Shown here piece after piece: positions 21,561-22,760 of a stretch of 22,760 nucleotides of DNA. The notes under the pieces were generated by a model. It worked only from the letters and a program-made list of their open reading frames with translations. It had not been told where the DNA came from and made no database searches. The DNA comes from Bacteroidales bacterium UBA5219 (lineage in GTDB: Bacteria > Bacteroidota > Bacteroidia > Bacteroidales > ML635J-15): the NCBI GenBank assembly GCA_002412425.1, contig DHVB01000082.1, positions 11,396 through 34,155 of the forward strand, in the 5' to 3' direction. Within the stretch, counting starts at the first letter, position 1, and each line of letters starts with the position of its first letter. The translations under genes and the position numbers were made by a program.

Positions 21561-22760
21561 ATGAAAAAAATTGTTTTAAATATTATTACTTTGTTCCTTG
21601 TATTTGCAGGCTTTTCGCAAAACTTGCCAATACTAGATCCATTCTCAATTCGCAATTATGAAAAGGAAAGTTTAGTCGATAATAAATTTCATTCTTCAAT
21701 AAAATCATATTATTTTTCTGATTTTCAAAACTCAATATTAGATAGAGAAAAAGCACTTGTGTTCTATAAACATAATTTTAAAAATGCTAAAGAAAAAACA
21801 CAATTTTATATAAGTCCAGAATTTGATATTGCGAATTTTCTTGCTCCAAGTGATAATAAAGTTTATGGAATAAATCCAAGTTTAGGTGCTTTGCTTGAAT
21901 TTTCTTATGCTGACAAATTGGGAATTTCCTATAATTTTAATGCTTGGTATATTAGCAAAATGCCAAGTTATACTTTCAAAACTCTTGGGAATAGTACAAT
22001 TTATCATGGTTTAGGAAAAAATATTTTAGAAAATCAAAAATTATTTCTTGAGAATAATTTAAAAATAACATATTCTCCTTACGATTTTTTAAGATTAGAA
22101 TTAGGAAATGCTAAGAATTTTTATGGTGATGGTTATCGCTCACTTTTATTATCTGATTTTGCGTCAAATTATCCATATTTAAAATTAGAAACTTCATTTT
22201 TAACAGTAAAATATTCCTGCATTTGGGCTGTACACCAAGATTTGGGTAGAATTATTCCTGAAAATGGCAATTTAAAAACTGAAAATAAATTTGATGTATT
22301 CCATTACTTAGACTGGAAAATTGGAAATCATGTAAATCTTGGATTATTTGAAGCGATAATAACTTCTAAACAAAAGTTTTTCAATTTTGAATATTTGAAT
22401 CCTATAATATTTTTCCGTCCTGTAGAGTTTTCATTAGGATCAGAAGATAATGCATTATTAGGTTTGAATTTGAAAGTTAAAATTAACAAAAATAATTTTA
22501 TTTATTCTCAGTTTGTACTTGACGATATTATTGTTACTCAACTAATTAACGACATAAAACATAGTGTAAATCCTAATTATACTGGAGAATATGGCTGGTT
22601 TGCAAATAAATGGGCAACTCAGTTTGGTTTTAAATCTTATGATATTTTTAAATTAAAAAACTTGGATTTTTTCACTGAAATAAATATTGCTCGACCATAT
22701 ATTTATTCTCATGTACATACAAATCAAAATTATTCACACTTGTGGCAAGCATTAGCACAT
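21561..22760 (+). CDS. RemB/Wzi-like outer-membrane protein, second copy (partial)
   Basis: The frame opens at ATG 21561, directly after the previous stop, and stays open for 400 codons to the window end, so the C-terminus is missing. Signal peptide KKIVLNIITLFLVFAGFSQ. Barrel-like alternation throughout. Conserved block NFYGDGYRSLLLSDFASNYP, with GDGYRS starting at about 189, followed by YLKLETSF, then a TLEGYL-like position filled by FFNFEYLNPIIFFRP. This copy matches my memory of RemB more closely than the first copy does. Transcribed with the preceding gene. The two copies share little outside the GDGYRS block, so duplication is old or they diverged for different partners. Confidence 0.75.
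   Translation, partial: MKKIVLNIITLFLVFAGFSQNLPILDPFSIRNYEKESLVDNKFHSSIKSYYFSDFQNSILDREKALVFYKHNFKNAKEKTQFYISPEFDIANFLAPSDNKVYGINPSLGALLEFSYADKLGISYNFNAWYISKMPSYTFKTLGNSTIYHGLGKNILENQKLFLENNLKITYSPYDFLRLELGNAKNFYGDGYRSLLLSDFASNYPYLKLETSFLTVKYSCIWAVHQDLGRIIPENGNLKTENKFDVFHYLDWKIGNHVNLGLFEAIITSKQKFFNFEYLNPIIFFRPVEFSLGSEDNALLGLNLKVKINKNNFIYSQFVLDDIIVTQLINDIKHSVNPNYTGEYGWFANKWATQFGFKSYDIFKLKNLDFFTEINIARPYIYSHVHTNQNYSHLWQALAH

Overview
The window looks like a chromosomal segment of an AT-rich member of the Bacteroidota (Bacteroidales/Flavobacteriia-like). The signs are a strongly A+T-rich composition, A-rich leaders without Shine-Dalgarno boxes, several -7 boxes of the Bacteroidota type (TAnnTTTG), a type IX secretion (T9SS) sorting domain, a short acidic-tailed protein of a kind typical of the phylum, and two RemB/Wzi-like outer-membrane barrels. 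I saw no tRNA, rRNA, CRISPR array, transposase, integrase or phage gene.

Layout. (1) 51-764 (-) is a SAM methyltransferase, divergent from the next operon. (2) 929-3860 (+) is a three-gene operon joined by two ATGA overlaps: a GNGPSL-type putative nonulosonate transferase, a NeuB-type synthase without its usual C-terminal SAF domain, and a NeuA cytidylyltransferase fused to a KdsC-type HAD phosphatase. Together they could make, dephosphorylate, CMP-activate and transfer a sialic-acid-like sugar. (3) 4015-4392 (+) is a very small T9SS-type secreted protein; 4522-5913 (+) is aminopeptidase P. (4) 6089-13396 (-) holds, in transcription order, a GH20 hexosaminidase, a TolC-like outer-membrane factor, an HlyD/MacA-like adaptor, LptB, and a SulP-STAS anion transporter; 13517-13909 (-) is a small acidic protein. 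(5) 13910-14319 is a 410-bp gap with a possible short minus-strand reading frame. (6) 14320-22760 (+) is a compact block of envelope genes: a large secreted protein with a transglutaminase-like Cys-His-Asp core, a TPR lipoprotein with an LpoB/CsgG-like segment, an LPP20 lipoprotein, a small thiamine-binding-type (MTH1187) protein, and two tandem RemB/Wzi-like proteins, the last cut by the window end.

Two things stand out. First, the 3' ends of four genes (methyltransferase, neuA-kdsC, pepP, sulP) abut the word CAGTTAAAAGTT or a near copy, followed by heptamer or nonamer arrays. At two places the words face each other as inverted repeats bounding 99-bp and 180-bp intergenic elements. A related, precisely phased heptamer array lies at 13410-13516. 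Second, the 14320-22760 block looks like a co-inherited envelope system of unknown function, built from a secreted transglutaminase-like protein and two outer-membrane lipoproteins whose folds recall the FlgO/FlgP/LpoB group. All functional statements come from reading motifs by eye; no database search was run.
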